Of a DNA stretch of 48,052 nucleotides, positions 17,578 to 25,561 are shown piece after piece (the stretch's first letter is position 1; each line of letters begins with the position of its first letter). This stretch comes from Candidatus Bathyarchaeota archaeon (lineage in GTDB: Archaea > Thermoproteota > CALKCG01 > B24). Location of the stretch: contig JAGHAZ010000054.1 of assembly GCA_021161255.1 (NCBI GenBank), positions 1 through 48,052 of the forward strand, in the 5' to 3' direction. Under the pieces are notes generated by a model that saw only the letters and a program-made list of their open reading frames with translations, had not been told where the DNA came from and did not search any database. The position numbers and the translations under genes are program-made.

Positions 17578-19545
17578 CTAAACATCCTCCAAAACTCCGC
17601 CGCTCCCAGGTATAACCCTATAAACTTCATCAATAGGTAGCACTACTCTTCTTAAAACCTTTTTCGAAACCATGCGTTCAAGCCTCTTCTTCACGGTCTC
17701 AGCTAGCCTCCGCTTATCCATGTTACCGGGTCTCAAAACGACATAGGCGTCAAGCCACCCTTTGACACCGTCTTCTGAACCGACAAGAATCCTAACCCTA
17801 TCCTTCTCGACCTTGATACCCACGCATAGTCTTAGCGGAACGTTATGCATGTAGTTCTTACGTCCTCTGACCATAAAGCTCCCACGGGGTAGATATTCTC
17901 CAGAGGGTGCTTTCTTCGAAATCTGTTCAGGTTTAACGTAAAACACGTCTAAGCTAGCTAATCCATCGCTCCAAGCCCTGCTGTAACATGCCGTAAACAC
18001 TGCGGCTTCCCTCAAGGCTTCGGCCGTGACGTCATGTGTTTCCGTCTTCAGAAGGACGAACGGAGAGCCCCTATATTCTGCGTGAAACACCAGGTCCCTA
18101 GGCTCCATATATCTGTTTATGAGTAGCTCGTTGGTCGATGCGTCTTTTCCACCTACGACTAGAAACCCTCCCCTCGTGAACGTGTATCTAAACCTCTCAT
18201 ACCATGCTCCGGTTCTCTTAGGCCGTAAAACTTCCTCTTCGGCCTTAAGCTGCTTGACACGCTTCTCGACCTCTTTCATAGCCTCCCTTACGCGTTTAGC
18301 CTTTTCCTCCGCCTCCTTAGCTAGCTTATAATAATTCGAAGCGTTTTCCGCCGGACTTAGTCTCGTATCGAGTTTAAACCTTAGCCCCCACGCCTCTACA
18401 CGTATGACCTTACCACCCATATCGGTTCCCAGGAGTTTGAACCCCTCCCTCTGAAACTCGGCTCTGAGCTTTTCCTCCGCCACGTCGATCCCTAGGTCCT
18501 CTACCATCTCCCTGAACGCCGGTAGGATTGTCTGGAGGATGTGAAGCTTAGTCATCAGAAGTTCACCGACTCTTCTGAACGTCTCAGCCTGTTCGGTCAG
18601 TTTCGATAGGCTTTCTCTCTGCTGGTCTAGGATCCTACTGACCCGCTCGGCCTCGGCTTTAAACCTCCGCTCCTCCTCCAGGGCCTTCTCGTAAAGCTCA
18701 AGCTCTGTAAAATACGTGTCGACAGCCTCTCCGAAGCTTTTGTAGAAGCTCGCCTTAAACCCTCTATACATGGTAAGTGGTATAGGCGAGAAATCCACCA
18801 GTACGTTCTCATCGTCTCTGTAGACCACCGGCTTTGAAGTTCTTTCGAAGACCTCTCTGAGAAACGACTTCAGGTTTTCATAGACTTTTACCAAAGCGTT
18901 CTCACCGTCGAATTCGCTTGGACGTATCGAAGGGTCTAACCCAGCTTTCAGAAGAACCTCTTCGGCGTATGGTGGAGGTAAACCTGTGACCTTCGATAAA
19001 GCCCTCTGAAGGTTTCTTGAGCCGGCCTTCTTTATGCCATCGAGGTCGTCTAGGGATGTCTTTCTGGGGTCTTTCAACATCGGTGGATACTCATAAACTG
19101 CTTTGAGTTGAACGGCTCTATCCTTCGACACTGTTCTACGCATCACGGCTTTCACCACGTTATTCTTATCGGTCAGAATCACGTTTCCAGCTCCGAAAAG
19201 CTCAAAGATGAGCTTGTATTCTCCGCGTCCACCTAGAAGATGTACCGTTACGATTCTCTCCAATCCACGCTGCTCGACCTTGATGACCTTCAAGCCAGAT
19301 ATGTGTTTCCGAAGTAGCATCACGAAGGACCGCGGCTTCAAGGGCTTAACCTTCTCGAAACCTGTTAAGTATAAGGCCCTACCGGGTTTGACTATCAGCT
19401 CCCTAGATACGCCTGAGCGTTTAAGCTTGAATACGAGTTCGCCGTCGAGCATGTAGATGTTGTCTATATATGAGCCTTCGACTATCTCCCTACACTCCGC
19501 TAATAGAACCGCTATGTCTACGCCGTTCATACGGTCTCTAGGCAT
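17578..19545 (-). CDS. rqcH: RqcH / Rqc2 (NFACT family) ribosome quality control factor
   Basis: A 655-residue NFACT protein. The N-terminal NFACT-N domain begins MNGVDIAVLLAECREIVEGS, a helix-hairpin-helix region follows, then a coiled coil near residues 285-330 and 410-445, then the NFACT-R domain with FRYTFTRGGFLVVGGKDAST near residue 465. The family binds 60S/50S ribosomes carrying stalled peptidyl-tRNA and recruits tRNA for C-terminal tailing. ATG at 19545 is used; the in-frame ATG at 19530 would fit the family N-terminus as well. First gene of an operon with the CBS protein. Confidence 0.93.
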   Translation of the reverse strand: MPRDRMNGVDIAVLLAECREIVEGSYIDNIYMLDGELVFKLKRSGVSRELIVKPGRALYLTGFEKVKPLKPRSFVMLLRKHISGLKVIKVEQRGLERIVTVHLLGGRGEYKLIFELFGAGNVILTDKNNVVKAVMRRTVSKDRAVQLKAVYEYPPMLKDPRKTSLDDLDGIKKAGSRNLQRALSKVTGLPPPYAEEVLLKAGLDPSIRPSEFDGENALVKVYENLKSFLREVFERTSKPVVYRDDENVLVDFSPIPLTMYRGFKASFYKSFGEAVDTYFTELELYEKALEEERRFKAEAERVSRILDQQRESLSKLTEQAETFRRVGELLMTKLHILQTILPAFREMVEDLGIDVAEEKLRAEFQREGFKLLGTDMGGKVIRVEAWGLRFKLDTRLSPAENASNYYKLAKEAEEKAKRVREAMKEVEKRVKQLKAEEEVLRPKRTGAWYERFRYTFTRGGFLVVGGKDASTNELLINRYMEPRDLVFHAEYRGSPFVLLKTETHDVTAEALREAAVFTACYSRAWSDGLASLDVFYVKPEQISKKAPSGEYLPRGSFMVRGRKNYMHNVPLRLCVGIKVEKDRVRILVGSEDGVKGWLDAYVVLRPGNMDKRRLAETVKKRLERMVSKKVLRRVVLPIDEVYRVIPGSGGVLEDV

Positions 19546-19609
19546 ATCTGTTGACGGGAAAGTGAAAGCAATGCTTAAAGGTTTCTACCTGGTTAAAGTC
19601 TCCTAGCCG

Positions 19610-19858
19610 ATGAAGCTCAGGACGATATACTGGATACGCTTCGCACTTGCCTTAGCCGTGGCGTTGTTGTCCGGTTTTCTGAGAATATGGGGTCCACCCG
19701 GGGTTTCGCTAGCCATACTCGTCTACATGCTGAGCCATGGAGTTTTCAGAACCCTAGCCGAGGATGTAGAGCATAAAAAGGTCTTGCTCGAAGGCATAGG
19801 TACGTATTTCCTCGTTTGGCTTACCGTGTGGACGATCCTCTACAACTTCCTAAGATAG
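19610..19858 (+). CDS. Small membrane protein resembling EMC6/Rab5ip
   Basis: An 82-residue hydrophobic protein with three predicted membrane segments, near residues 8-26, 31-46 and 62-81. The C-terminal pattern Gly-x-x-TYFLVWLTVWTILYNF resembles the last helix of eukaryotic EMC6 (a Thr-Tyr-x-x-x-Trp-Thr-x-Leu-Tyr pattern). EMC6 is a core subunit of the ER membrane protein insertase. Archaeal relatives have been grouped in the Rab5ip family, so membrane-protein insertion is a reasonable but unproven guess. The 3' end overlaps the convergent gene by 9 bases. Confidence 0.6.
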   Translation: MKLRTIYWIRFALALAVALLSGFLRIWGPPGVSLAILVYMLSHGVFRTLAEDVEHKKVLLEGIGTYFLVWLTVWTILYNFLR

Positions 19859-20209
19859 CTTCTCACCGTCTACGTCTAGATGCTCCAAAACCGTGTTTAA
19901 AAGGTCTAGCCAGCATCTAAAATACCCCTTCTCATAATCATCTAGAAAAGGCTGGTCTAGCTTTAGAACCTCTTTGAACCTAACCTCGTATTTCTTGACA
20001 AACCTCTCCTCGAGGAGGCTTCTATACGCATAGGGTTTATCTCCTCCCTTCATCGATAGGAGCACACCGTTCATGGCGTTCAGGTAGCCGAGCTCCCACT
20101 CAGAAAGCTCAGACTGACTCAGTTCCTTAATGATCGGCTCGGCTTTGCTATACTCACCCTTAACTACGTGGTCGAAAAACCTCTTCACCAACTCGTCGTT
20201 TAGGGGCAT
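19850..20209 (-). CDS. Hypothetical protein downstream of radA
   Basis: A 119-residue, acidic, mostly helical protein that I do not recognise. It has no membrane segment and no Cys motif. Aromatic and charged residues (YEKGYFRCWLDLLNTVLEHL near the end) suggest a small helical-repeat or adaptor fold. It starts 6 bases after the radA stop with a GGTGATCT site, so it is very likely co-transcribed with radA; a link to recombination or repair is suggested only by this. Confidence 0.7.
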   Translation of the reverse strand: MPLNDELVKRFFDHVVKGEYSKAEPIIKELSQSELSEWELGYLNAMNGVLLSMKGGDKPYAYRSLLEERFVKKYEVRFKEVLKLDQPFLDDYEKGYFRCWLDLLNTVLEHLDVDGEKLS

Positions 20210-20215
20210 AGGAGA

Positions 20216-21217
20216 TCACCTTCTCCTAATAGACTCTTCAACGTCTTCGACACCGTTCTCCGTGATCTTGAATATCGCTTCTCCCTCTGGAAGATACGGG
20301 CTTGATACGAGCCTCGCGATCCTAACGTTCCCCTTAGCGGCCTTCTTGAGGTATATCCTCGTATGGCTTGTATGGGCCACTATATGACCTCCGACGGCTT
20401 GGACAGAGTTCCCGAAGAAAACGTCTGGCCTCGACATGACTTGGTTGGTGACGACCGCTACGAGGTTGAAGACCCTCGCCAACCTGAAAAGCCGGTGTAG
20501 ATGTTTGTTAAGCTTCTGCTGTCTCTCGGCTAGCATCTCTCTTCCTAGGTATTCGCTTCTGAAGTGCGCCGTAAGGGAGTCGACGACTATGAGCTTGATG
20601 TTGTTCTCTTTGATTATCCTGTCACACCGCTCCAGTAGAAGCATCTGATGGTCTGAGTTGAATGCCTCAGCGTATACTATTCGCTTAACCACCTGCTCGG
20701 GGTCTAAACCTCTGAACTTAGCCATCTGAACGATCCTTTCGGGGCTGAACGTATGCTCTGTGTCTATGTATAAGGCCGCGCCCTCCAATCCACCCCTCTC
20801 ATAAGGAAGCTGGACGTTTACGCATAGTTGGTGGCATAACTGGCTTTTACCACTGCCGTAGGCTCCGAAGAACTCCGTGATCGTCTGAGTATCCAAGCCT
20901 CCTCCCAGGAGCTCGTCGAGGGCTTGGCTACCGGTCGTGAGCTTTTTAACGTTAAGCCTCTCCTTGAGAAGCTCATCCGCTGTGACGAACTGCACCGATA
21001 TCGAGTCTCTAGCGATCGATATTATCTTAGCCGCCTGCTTCTCACCCAGCCCGGCGAGAGTAAGCTCTTTAACCGTGGCCGTAGCCAGCGACTCAACCGT
21101 ATGGTAGCCTAGCTCTCTAAGCTTAGACGCCGTAGCCGGGCCTATACCGGGTATATCTTCGATATTCTCGAAATGTCTCTTAGAGCCTCTAGATAACTCA
21201 GCCGTCATCTTTCCCAT
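20216..21217 (-). CDS. radA: DNA repair and recombination protein RadA
   Basis: A 333-residue RecA/Rad51-family recombinase that forms filaments on single-stranded DNA and drives strand exchange. The N-terminal helix-hairpin-helix domain has [18 protein letters not shown] near residue 25. The core has Walker A as GAYGSGKSQ near residue 117, a Walker B in [15 protein letters not shown], and the L2 region near [12 protein letters not shown]. Length matches archaeal RadA (not RadB). Its ATG directly abuts a 21-base inverted repeat, and the gene precedes the hypothetical 119-residue protein. Confidence 0.97.
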   Translation of the reverse strand: MGKMTAELSRGSKRHFENIEDIPGIGPATASKLRELGYHTVESLATATVKELTLAGLGEKQAAKIISIARDSISVQFVTADELLKERLNVKKLTTGSQALDELLGGGLDTQTITEFFGAYGSGKSQLCHQLCVNVQLPYERGGLEGAALYIDTEHTFSPERIVQMAKFRGLDPEQVVKRIVYAEAFNSDHQMLLLERCDRIIKENNIKLIVVDSLTAHFRSEYLGREMLAERQQKLNKHLHRLFRLARVFNLVAVVTNQVMSRPDVFFGNSVQAVGGHIVAHTSHTRIYLKKAAKGNVRIARLVSSPYLPEGEAIFKITENGVEDVEESIRRR

Positions 21218-21262
21218 GAGCTTTTTATCAAAAAGCTCCTATTTAAAGAATGCACACATTCT
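21218..21262 (-). promoter_or_regulatory. radA promoter with two inverted repeats
   Basis: GAGCTTTTT and AAAAAGCTC (9-bp arms, 3-base centre) occupy 21218-21238, immediately before the radA ATG. A minus-strand TATA-like tttaaatag lies at about 21238-21246, so transcription should start inside or just before this dyad and the mRNA is nearly leaderless. A second dyad, AGAATG and CATTCT (4-base centre), sits upstream of the TATA at 21247-21262. Together they look like operators for a repressor or an activator of radA. Confidence 0.5.
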
Positions 21263-21300
21263 TAAACCGGAGAGATGAGTGAAAGTATAACTGTTTAAAC

Positions 21301-21338
21301 ACTAAGACTTTAAACCTAAGACCGTGTTGAGTCTTAGT
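21301..21338. promoter_or_regulatory. Long-armed inverted repeat before fumarase
   Basis: ACTAAGACT (21301-21309) and AGTCTTAGT (21330-21338) are perfect inverted copies, 20 bases apart, ending 5 bases before the TTG start. The arms flank a TTTAAA that may be the TATA element. A GTTTAAAC palindrome lies just upstream at about 21293-21300. This is likely an operator; the mRNA could also fold there and hide the start codon. Confidence 0.4.
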
Positions 21339-21342
21339 AGTC

Positions 21343-22215
21343 TTGAACCCTGAAGAGACCTTGTTTGAGGTGGCGGTTAAGCTGGTCGATAGGGCGGTTA
21401 AGGTTCTCCCTAGGGATGTCGAGGATGCTCTTAGACGGGCTTATAAAAGCGAAGTTTCCGAGACGGGTTTAAAGATACTCGAAGCCATACTCTCAAACGT
21501 CAAAACCGCTAGGGAGGAGGGTAGACTGATATGCCAGGACACCGGTTCTCCGGTCTTCTTCGTCGAAGAAGGGCTCGCACACCCTTGGAGGATAAATTAT
21601 CGGAGGGTTTTCGCTAAAGCTGTTTCAGAGGCTACGAAGAAGGTTCCGCTAAGGCCGAACATAGTCCATCCGTTAACCAGGGTGAACACGGGGAATAACA
21701 CAGGGCTTGGAACCCCTATAGTACACGTATCTAAGGCCGAGGGTTCGCTTCTAAAAGTGTCGTTTATGCCTAAAGGTGCCGGTTCAGAAAATATGAGTAG
21801 CCTACATATGCTCACACCCTCAGAAGGCGTCGAGTCGATCAAACGCGTCGTTCTACGTAGGGTGGTCGAAGCCGGGGGCATGCCATGCCCACCGACAGTC
21901 ATAGGAATAGGTATAGGTGGGACGGCCGACGAAGCCATGCTGATGGCTAAGAAAGCCCTACTCAAACCTCTGGGTGAGCGGAACGAGGACCCGATGCTAG
22001 CGAGGCTTGAAGAAGAGCTACTTGAAGCAGTTAACCAAACGGGTATAGGGCCTATGGGTTTAGGGGGTAGATGGACATGCCTCGACGTTAAGGTGGAGTA
22101 TAAGGGTTGTCACACGGCGAGCCTACCGTTGGCGATAAACTTTCAGTGTTGGGCCGCCAGGAGGGCCTCGGCCGTGATAGAGCCTGACGGCTCTTATAGG
22201 ATAGTTCAACCTTAG
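21343..22215 (+). CDS. fumA: Fumarate hydratase class I, alpha subunit
   Basis: A 290-residue subunit of the two-part, oxygen-sensitive [4Fe-4S] fumarase or tartrate dehydratase family, which hydrates fumarate to malate. Conserved blocks: LICQDTGSPVFFVEEG (cluster-binding Cys near residue 64), LTRVNTGNNTG, MPKGAGSENMS and GIGIGGTADEAM. Further Cys residues at GGMPCPPTVIG and the KGCHTAS region fit cluster ligation. TTG start without a clear ribosome site. Forms a pair with the beta subunit 4 bases downstream. The fumarase name is favoured over tartrate dehydratase by general archaeal metabolism. Confidence 0.9.
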   Translation: MNPEETLFEVAVKLVDRAVKVLPRDVEDALRRAYKSEVSETGLKILEAILSNVKTAREEGRLICQDTGSPVFFVEEGLAHPWRINYRRVFAKAVSEATKKVPLRPNIVHPLTRVNTGNNTGLGTPIVHVSKAEGSLLKVSFMPKGAGSENMSSLHMLTPSEGVESIKRVVLRRVVEAGGMPCPPTVIGIGIGGTADEAMLMAKKALLKPLGERNEDPMLARLEEELLEAVNQTGIGPMGLGGRWTCLDVKVEYKGCHTASLPLAINFQCWAARRASAVIEPDGSYRIVQP

Positions 22216-22219
22216 TTAG

Positions 22220-22804
22220 GTGGTGGTTATGGAGTTCGAGCTTAAGACACCTATCAAGGATGTTTCGAATCTGAAGGCCAGGGACGTGGTCTACTTGACC
22301 GGACTTGTGGCGACGATGAGGGATAGAGCAACCCGGAAATTCATAGATGTCGTCAAGGAAGGGTTTAAGCCTCCGATGGATCTAGCCGGTATCCCCGTCT
22401 TCCACTGCGGCCCCGTGGTCCGACGAGTAGGCTCCGCATGGGTCGTTGAGGCGATGGGGCCGACGACAAGCGCTAGGATGGAGGCTCTACTAGAAGACTT
22501 CCTCAGGTTTTCAGGCGTTAAACTCATCATAGGTAAAGGCGGTTTCAGCGGAGCCTATACGAGGCTGTTTAAAACGCATGAGGCCGTCTACTGTGCGCTA
22601 CCCGGTGGGGTTTCTGCCCTTCTAACAAAAACCGTTAAAAAGGTTTGCTCAGTTTACTGGCTTGAACTCGGCTCTCCGGAGGCTGTGTGGCTTCTAGAAG
22701 TCGAGAAGTTAGGGCCGATGGTGGTGGCGATAGACTGCCATGGTATAAACCTCTACAGCGAAGTTCGGAAGGAAGCTCTAAAGAAGGTTGAAGGCTGTCG
22801 GTAG
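22220..22804 (+). CDS. fumB: Fumarate hydratase class I, beta subunit
   Basis: A 194-residue partner of the alpha subunit. Signature blocks are VVYLTGLVATMRDRATRKF near residue 24, PVFHCGPVVRR, GPTTSARME and IIGKGGFSG; these build the substrate pocket of the swivelling beta domain. The start lies 4 bases after the alpha stop (a GGTGGT ribosome site overlaps that stop), so the two are translated together. The 270 bases after it contain a hairpin and no clear gene. Confidence 0.93.
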   Translation: MVVMEFELKTPIKDVSNLKARDVVYLTGLVATMRDRATRKFIDVVKEGFKPPMDLAGIPVFHCGPVVRRVGSAWVVEAMGPTTSARMEALLEDFLRFSGVKLIIGKGGFSGAYTRLFKTHEAVYCALPGGVSALLTKTVKKVCSVYWLELGSPEAVWLLEVEKLGPMVVAIDCHGINLYSEVRKEALKKVEGCR

Positions 22805-22815
22805 AGGCTTGGCGT

Positions 22816-22839
22816 CATCATCTGAACGGTCAGACGATG
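22816..22839. other. Hairpin after the fumarase genes
   Basis: CATCATCTGA and TCAGACGATG pair in 9 of 10 positions around a 4-base loop, 11 bases after the fumB stop. No U-tract follows, so it is not a simple terminator; it could stabilise the mRNA 3' end. Confidence 0.3.
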
Positions 22840-22868
22840 CAGGCTTCCTCATCCACCGATAAGATCGA

Positions 22869-23009
22869 GTGGCTTCTAAAGAGATAAGGTTTTTCTTCGA
22901 AAAGAAGCCTCGAGATATCATGGAAAATCTAGAGAGGGCGGGTAAAGCGAGTTTTTCTAAGGTCCGGTTTATTTTCTTTAAGACTTGTTTCTTCTGTAAA
23001 GGTTTTTAA
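22869..23009 (+). CDS. Doubtful 46-residue open frame in the gap before the beta-CASP gene
   Basis: A GTG-started frame of 46 residues, rich in Phe and Lys, ending with CFFCKGF. It has no convincing ribosome site. In the same frame, separated by TAA, an earlier 17-residue stretch reads ASSSERSDDAGFLIHR, so the pair could be the remains of a short gene. I do not recognise the family. The rest of the gap holds only the hairpin and TATA-like tttttaaag elements that probably serve the next gene. Confidence 0.2.
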   Translation: MASKEIRFFFEKKPRDIMENLERAGKASFSKVRFIFFKTCFFCKGF

Positions 23010-23073
23010 AGCCGTAGGTTTTTAATCTGGGATAGTATCGGTAGACCATAAACGGGACGGGTGTTTAGGGTTC

Positions 23074-24327
23074 TTGAAGATCACTTTCCTAGGTGGAACA
23101 TGTGCTATAGGTAAATCCGCCGTGGCCGTTAAAACCAGTGAGACCACGGTCGTCTTAGATTATGGAGTCGCTATGGACGGGGTTCCGAGTTTCCCGATGC
23201 ACATAGCCCCGAGAGACGTAGACCTCGTTATAGTGACTCACGCCCACCTAGACCATAGCGGAGCTGTGCCGCTCTTCCACGTAAGCAGGCCCATACCGGT
23301 CTACGCCACCCCCGTGACCTTTGACCTGATGGAGCTTCTGCTAAACGACTTCCTGAGGTTATCGGGCTACTACCTGCCCTATGAGTATCTTGATATGAAG
23401 ACGATGTTCGAGTTTTCTAGGCCGCTAAGATACGGTGAACGGGTCTCTGTTAAAGACGTAGAGTTCACCCTCGTGAACGCCGGCCACATACCGGGCTCAG
23501 CCCAGATACTCCTAGAAGCAGAGGGTAAGCGAATCCTCTATACAGGTGATATAAACGACGTGAATACGTGTCTTCTGGAGGGTGCATTCAGAGACTACGG
23601 CCCATTAGACGCGGTAATAATCGAGAGCACCTACGCCGACGAGGAGCATCCTGAAAGAGATGAGCTCGAGAAGGAGTTTGTAGAAAGCGTTCTAGAGGTC
23701 GTCGAGAGAGGTGGTAAGGTCTTAGTACCGGCCTTCAGCGTAGGAAGGTCTCAGGAGGTCCTCACGGTCCTCACAAAGTGGCGTTTCGACTATCCCATGG
23801 CGGTTGATGGAATGGCCGTCGATGCCACGCAGATATTCTTAAAGCATGTCGACTGGCTCAGAGACCCTGAGCTTTTCAAGAAGGCTGTTAGAACCGCTAA
23901 GTGGGTCTCAGGCTGGAAGGATCGGAGGCTTCTACTTAAGAAGGAATGCGTCATAATCGCCCCGGCTGGTATGCTCAAAGGCGGGACCGCTGTCTTCTAC
24001 GCCGAGAAGCTCGCTAAATCAGGTAACAACGCCATATATTTAGTGAGCTACCAGATACCTGGTACACCTGGGAGGGAGCTTCTGGAAAAGGGTCGTTTCG
24101 TCATCGGTGGAAAAATTAGGAAGGTTAAGGCTAAGGTCAAGAGGTTCGACTTTTCGTCTCACATAGGGATGAGCGGCTTCAAGAGGCTCTTGAAGGAGTT
24201 GAAGGGGAACCCGGTCATCTACGCCGTGCATGGAGAACCCGAGAAGTGCTCGGCCCTATGTAGGTATGCTAGGGAACTCGGCTTGGAAGCCCACGTGCCC
24301 AAAGTGGGTGATGTATACGAGGTCTAA
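23074..24327 (+). CDS. Beta-CASP metallo-beta-lactamase ribonuclease (aCPSF2-like)
   Basis: A 417-residue protein without N-terminal KH domains. The metal site shows as THAHLDHSG near residue 65, NAGHIPGSAQ near residue 138 and YTGDIN near residue 159. The beta-CASP insert spans about residues 190-330 (VLVPAFSVGRSQEVL; GMLKGGTA) and the last catalytic His is in VYAVHGEPEKC. Archaeal proteins of this kind are endo/5'-exoribonucleases in RNA processing. TTG start. Its last 17 bases overlap the archaemetzincin gene. Confidence 0.9.
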   Translation: MKITFLGGTCAIGKSAVAVKTSETTVVLDYGVAMDGVPSFPMHIAPRDVDLVIVTHAHLDHSGAVPLFHVSRPIPVYATPVTFDLMELLLNDFLRLSGYYLPYEYLDMKTMFEFSRPLRYGERVSVKDVEFTLVNAGHIPGSAQILLEAEGKRILYTGDINDVNTCLLEGAFRDYGPLDAVIIESTYADEEHPERDELEKEFVESVLEVVERGGKVLVPAFSVGRSQEVLTVLTKWRFDYPMAVDGMAVDATQIFLKHVDWLRDPELFKKAVRTAKWVSGWKDRRLLLKKECVIIAPAGMLKGGTAVFYAEKLAKSGNNAIYLVSYQIPGTPGRELLEKGRFVIGGKIRKVKAKVKRFDFSSHIGMSGFKRLLKELKGNPVIYAVHGEPEKCSALCRYARELGLEAHVPKVGDVYEV

Positions 24328-24865
24328 AGATAAAGTCCTTCTGGTCCCGCTGGGAGGTGTCGACCTAAACCTCCTCATGAGACTTGCATCCGAGGTCGAG
24401 GAGACTCTTCCGTTCGTCAGATGCACGGTATCATCTTTCCAACTGGAACTACCGAAGGATGCGTATAATCCCCATCGAAGACAGTACAACTCAGATATCA
24501 TAATGAAGCTTTACCGAGGGAGGTTCAGGAATAGAACGCTCATGGTAACGGAGGTCGACCTATATTCACCAGGGCTAAACTTCATCTTCGGCCAAGCCGA
24601 ATACCCTGGCCTACTAGCTCTGATATCCCTAGCCAGGCTAAACCCTAGGTTTTACGGTAAGCCCTACGATAAAGTGCTTTTCATCGATAGGGCTGTCAAG
24701 GAAGCTGTTCATGAGATATGTCACACCTATGGTTTAAGCCACTGCTCAAACCCCATATGCGTCATGCACTTCTCTAACAGTATAATAGACACGGACCTTA
24801 AGTCCAAGGTACCCTGCCGCATATGTTTAGCTAAACTCGAGAAGATTCTCGAGATAATGTCCTAA
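24311..24865 (+). CDS. amzA: Archaemetzincin, zinc metalloprotease
   Basis: A 184-residue protease. The active site reads HEICHTYGLSHC near residues 136-147, followed by a CVM x FSNS block and CRIC, which binds a second, structural zinc together with the earlier Cys. This is the AmzA signature HExxHxxGxxHC. The family is widespread in archaea; natural substrates are unknown. I place the start at ATG 24311, 17 bases inside the upstream gene, because the conserved VLLVPLGGVDLN begins just after it; a longer version from 24230 would only duplicate upstream coding. Confidence 0.92.
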   Translation: MYTRSKDKVLLVPLGGVDLNLLMRLASEVEETLPFVRCTVSSFQLELPKDAYNPHRRQYNSDIIMKLYRGRFRNRTLMVTEVDLYSPGLNFIFGQAEYPGLLALISLARLNPRFYGKPYDKVLFIDRAVKEAVHEICHTYGLSHCSNPICVMHFSNSIIDTDLKSKVPCRICLAKLEKILEIMS

Positions 24866-24866
24866 A

Positions 24867-24876
24867 CCTATATATA
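24867..24876 (+). promoter_or_regulatory. TATA-like promoter of the MIP18-family gene
   Basis: cctatatata lies 26-35 bases before the ATG at 24902, the spacing of an archaeal TATA box for a leaderless or nearly leaderless transcript. No ribosome site is present before that ATG. Confidence 0.5.
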
Positions 24877-24901
24877 ACGGTTTAATCATCCCTTAGGCGA
24901 G

Positions 24902-25264
24902 ATGGTTTTAGATAAGAAGGCTGTGATACGTGTTTTAGAGAAGGTCTATGACCCTGAGTATCCGGCTTCGATAGTCGAAATGGGTATGGTAGACGAGGAG
25001 TCCGTCGAAATAGGGGATGAGAAGGTTAAAGTGTTTTTCAAGCCTACGACGCCGTTCTGCCCTATGGGTGGTCTCATAGGTGTGTTGATAAAATACGCCT
25101 TGGAAAAGGCGTTGAACGTTAAAGCGGAGGTTAGGGTTAAGCCTGGAACCCATCTAAACGAGGCTATGGTTAATACGATAATCAACGACGAGGCTCAGTA
25201 CAAGAGGGTGCTTGGGCAACTCTCAGACATGGGTATGCTCGAAAGATGCGTTAAAGTTAAATGA
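24902..25264 (+). CDS. MIP18/DUF59 family Fe-S assembly protein
   Basis: A 120-residue protein with the DUF59 opening VIRVLEKVYDPEYPASIVEMGMV and the conserved Cys in TTPFCPMGG near residue 59. Homologs (SufT, PaaD, CIA2) help place Fe-S clusters into target proteins. The C-terminal part is longer than the minimal domain. A ferredoxin gene follows 30 bases later on the same strand, which supports an Fe-S role. Confidence 0.88.
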   Translation: MVLDKKAVIRVLEKVYDPEYPASIVEMGMVDEESVEIGDEKVKVFFKPTTPFCPMGGLIGVLIKYALEKALNVKAEVRVKPGTHLNEAMVNTIINDEAQYKRVLGQLSDMGMLERCVKVK

Positions 25265-25294
25265 TCATATAGTTTTCTTTAACTGGGGGTTAGG

Positions 25295-25480
25295 TTGAAG
25301 GTTAAAGTCGACAGAGATGCGTGTATAGGTTGTGGGCTCTGTGCCTCGTTATGCCCAGATGTCTTCGAGTTAGACGACGAGGGCAAGTCGGTGGTCGTAA
25401 ACCCTGAGGGATGCGATGGATGCGACTGCGCTGATGTCGCAGAGCAGTGTCCTGTAGGAGCCATAACGATCGAGGAGTAG
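25295..25480 (+). CDS. Ferredoxin, single [4Fe-4S] type
   Basis: A 61-residue electron carrier. CIGCGLCASLCP near residues 10-21 gives three ligands plus a fourth Cys that may pair in a disulfide, and CP in EQCPVGAI near residue 52 gives the last ligand. This is the monocluster layout known in Pyrococcus and Thermotoga ferredoxins. An extra CDGCDC near residue 40 is unusual in having three more Cys. TTG start with a GGGGGT ribosome site. Confidence 0.92.
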   Translation: MKVKVDRDACIGCGLCASLCPDVFELDDEGKSVVVNPEGCDGCDCADVAEQCPVGAITIEE

Positions 25481-25561
25481 CGTAATGCCCCTTCTATCTT
25501 TTTCTGTCAGCTCTCCTAAGCCTTATCAACAGTCACGTCTAAAATTCAGTATCGATGCCTC

